Source of the DNA: Leptospiraceae bacterium
GTDB taxonomy: Bacteria; Spirochaetota; Leptospiria; Leptospirales; Leptospiraceae
Direction of reading: 5' to 3'
Length of the DNA stretch: 64,000 nt
NCBI GenBank assembly: GCA_016711485.1
Contig: JADJSX010000008.1
Span: 467,952 to 531,951, forward strand
Shown here in pieces: positions 63,146 to 64,000 of this stretch. Below the pieces are notes generated by a model. It was not told the origin of the DNA. It saw only the letters and a list, made by a program, of their open reading frames with translations, and did not search any database. Numbering within the stretch: position 1 is the stretch's first letter; every line of letters starts with the position of its first letter. Position numbers and translations under genes: made by a program.

Positions 63146-63418
63146 TTATTTTTTAGCTGGAGGGCCACCTTTTTTGTCTCCACCTCCTTGTGCTGGTTTT
63201 CCTCCTCCGCCAGATGGTTTTTTATCACCGCCACCTTGTGACGGTTTTTTATCTGGTTGGGAAGCAGGTTTGTCTTGTTGTAAGTTTCTTTCTTCGATGT
63301 ATTTTTTTCGAAAATAATTAAAAGTAAAATAGATTACAATATATCCTACTATTAAGATATACCACATACTATCGACAACCAAATTTTCGATAGCATTGAT
63401 GTTACTTAATTCGAGCAA
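63146..63418 (-). CDS. Small membrane protein with Gly/Lys/Pro repeat tail
   Basis: A 90-aa protein with one membrane helix (about 15-35, SMWYILIVGYIVIYFTF), a charged junction, then a low-complexity tail built from units like DKKPSQGGG and GKPAQGGGDKK. The DNA itself is tandemly repetitive (TGGTTTTTTATC about every 40 bp). No domain recognised. It starts 6 bp after the preceding gene's stop, so they are probably co-transcribed. Confidence 0.55.
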   Translation of the reverse strand: MLELSNINAIENLVVDSMWYILIVGYIVIYFTFNYFRKKYIEERNLQQDKPASQPDKKPSQGGGDKKPSGGGGKPAQGGGDKKGGPPAKK

Positions 63419-63424
63419 TTTGAT

Positions 63425-64000
63425 TTACGTGCCACCAATATCACCGGGTGCAACGATAGGCGCCGTCAGTTTTTGTGAATCATCTAATAGTTTTTGCATA
63501 TCCCCTCTTAGGCTACCTAAAAGTTTACTCACACATTCATTTTTATTTTTTTTGTAGTCTGCCGCGTAATCTCCGAATTTGTATGGGTCTGCAAAAAATA
63601 TATGTGCTACTCTTGGTTCATGGTGCGGTTCGCCACCGAGCATACGAGGATTTTTCCCTAATACTAAGGATTCAAATCTTTGGAGCCATTCATAAAATCT
63701 TTCAGGTGTTGGATTACTAACTAAATAATCTCTTTTCATTACAATAAAATCGTAGGCTTTGATGCATTCTTCGTTGATATGCTCCAATTCTTTCGAACTT
63801 AGTTTTGGGAGATCGGGAGACGGATAACCAACTTCGATTAGTTCCAGGGTAGTCGTAATTACCCTCAACTTTTGAATTGCATCTAAATTCTGGTCGTAGT
63901 GTTTTAATTTCATTTTTTCAGCCATACGATCTAGAATACAATGTCTCAGTTTGCCTACACGAAAATTATAGTCTTCACTTGTGACTTCGATTCCGTATTC
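63425..64000 (-). CDS. Unidentified protein, 5' end outside the window
   Basis: The ATG at 63925 gives 166 aa, but the frame stays open for all 25 codons up to the window edge (ending upstream with RVGKLRHCILDR, plausible coding sequence). The true start is probably beyond 64000. The visible part is soluble and helical (DAIQKLRVITTTLELIEVG, FYEWLQRFESLVLG), with a His-rich spot EPHHEPRVAH. No family recognised. It precedes the small repeat-tail gene by 6 bp. Confidence 0.55.
   Translation of the reverse strand, partial: EYGIEVTSEDYNFRVGKLRHCILDRMAEKMKLKHYDQNLDAIQKLRVITTTLELIEVGYPSPDLPKLSSKELEHINEECIKAYDFIVMKRDYLVSNPTPERFYEWLQRFESLVLGKNPRMLGGEPHHEPRVAHIFFADPYKFGDYAADYKKNKNECVSKLLGSLRGDMQKLLDDSQKLTAPIVAPGDIGGT

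Noticed and set aside
62914..63234. A 106-aa minus-strand frame overlapping the small repeat-tail gene
   Set aside because: It overlaps the better-supported gene in another frame, with no domain and no ribosome site.

Overview
The window reads as a chromosomal segment of a low-GC spirochaete, most likely of the Leptospiraceae. This is inferred from overall AT-richness, many short spirochaete-type lipoboxes, an rpsU-yqeY-dnaG-rpoD macromolecular synthesis cluster, MORN-repeat lipoproteins, GAF-cyclase and STAS/anti-sigma-type regulators, and a dense set of multi-domain signalling proteins. No rRNA, tRNA, CRISPR array, prophage or intact transposase was seen. Most of it is ordinary core and signalling DNA. 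The accessory signal lies in the intergenic DNA, which carries at least two families of small palindromic repeats, and in a few unusual proteins.

Layout. 0-13 kb: a dual cyclic-nucleotide-binding protein, a hybrid histidine kinase, a ceramidase-like membrane protein convergent with a GH3-type enzyme, MsrA, a TPR lipoprotein, a membrane metallophosphoesterase, a DEAD-box helicase and a GAF-adenylate cyclase. 12.4-14 kb: a decayed region with a MORN lipoprotein and the remnant of a Fic gene split by a small inverted-repeat element. 14-23 kb: rpsU-yqeY-dnaG-rpoD, then a lipoprotein, an HtrA protease, RuvB and a TonB-like protein. 22.8-29 kb: MORN protein, 2-hydroxyacid dehydrogenase and an exported PEP-synthase-like protein in one operon, a basic zinc-finger protein and an EAL protein. 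29-38 kb: circularly permuted ATP-grasp and alpha-E pair, SSB, a VanY-type peptidase, a 1092-aa exported ankyrin protein coupled to KtrA, and a Rof homologue. 38-47.6 kb: DUF2007, RecA, DUF4202/sugar dehydrogenase/DUF445 operon, DinB-like protein, membrane protein, STAS and anti-sigma ATPase pair, iron alcohol dehydrogenase. 47.8-64 kb: exported repeat-coil protein, ccmE-ccmF-ccmH-zinc ribbon chain, RRM protein, GGDEF/EAL and receiver proteins, a GGDEF-thioesterase-PlsC-AMP nucleosidase operon, a MASE1/CHASE hybrid kinase and two unidentified genes at the edge.

Functional themes. Second messengers dominate: one adenylate cyclase and one double cNMP-binding protein (cAMP), and three c-di-GMP proteins, plus two hybrid kinases, a receiver lacking its phospho-acceptor and a STAS/GHKL pair. 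The most notable sequence findings are: (i) a dispersed family of 77-121 bp elements with ends like TATACCAATTGCCAAAAG, six copies here, one of which sits inside a dead fic gene and another abuts a gene start; (ii) a second palindromic family ending in CTCACCTTAC; (iii) a CcmE whose haem ligand motif is CxxxY instead of HxxxY, coupled to a divergent CcmH; (iv) a GC-richer palindromic insert that seems to have entered the ccmH N-terminus in frame; and (v) an exported pyruvate-phosphate-dikinase-like protein.
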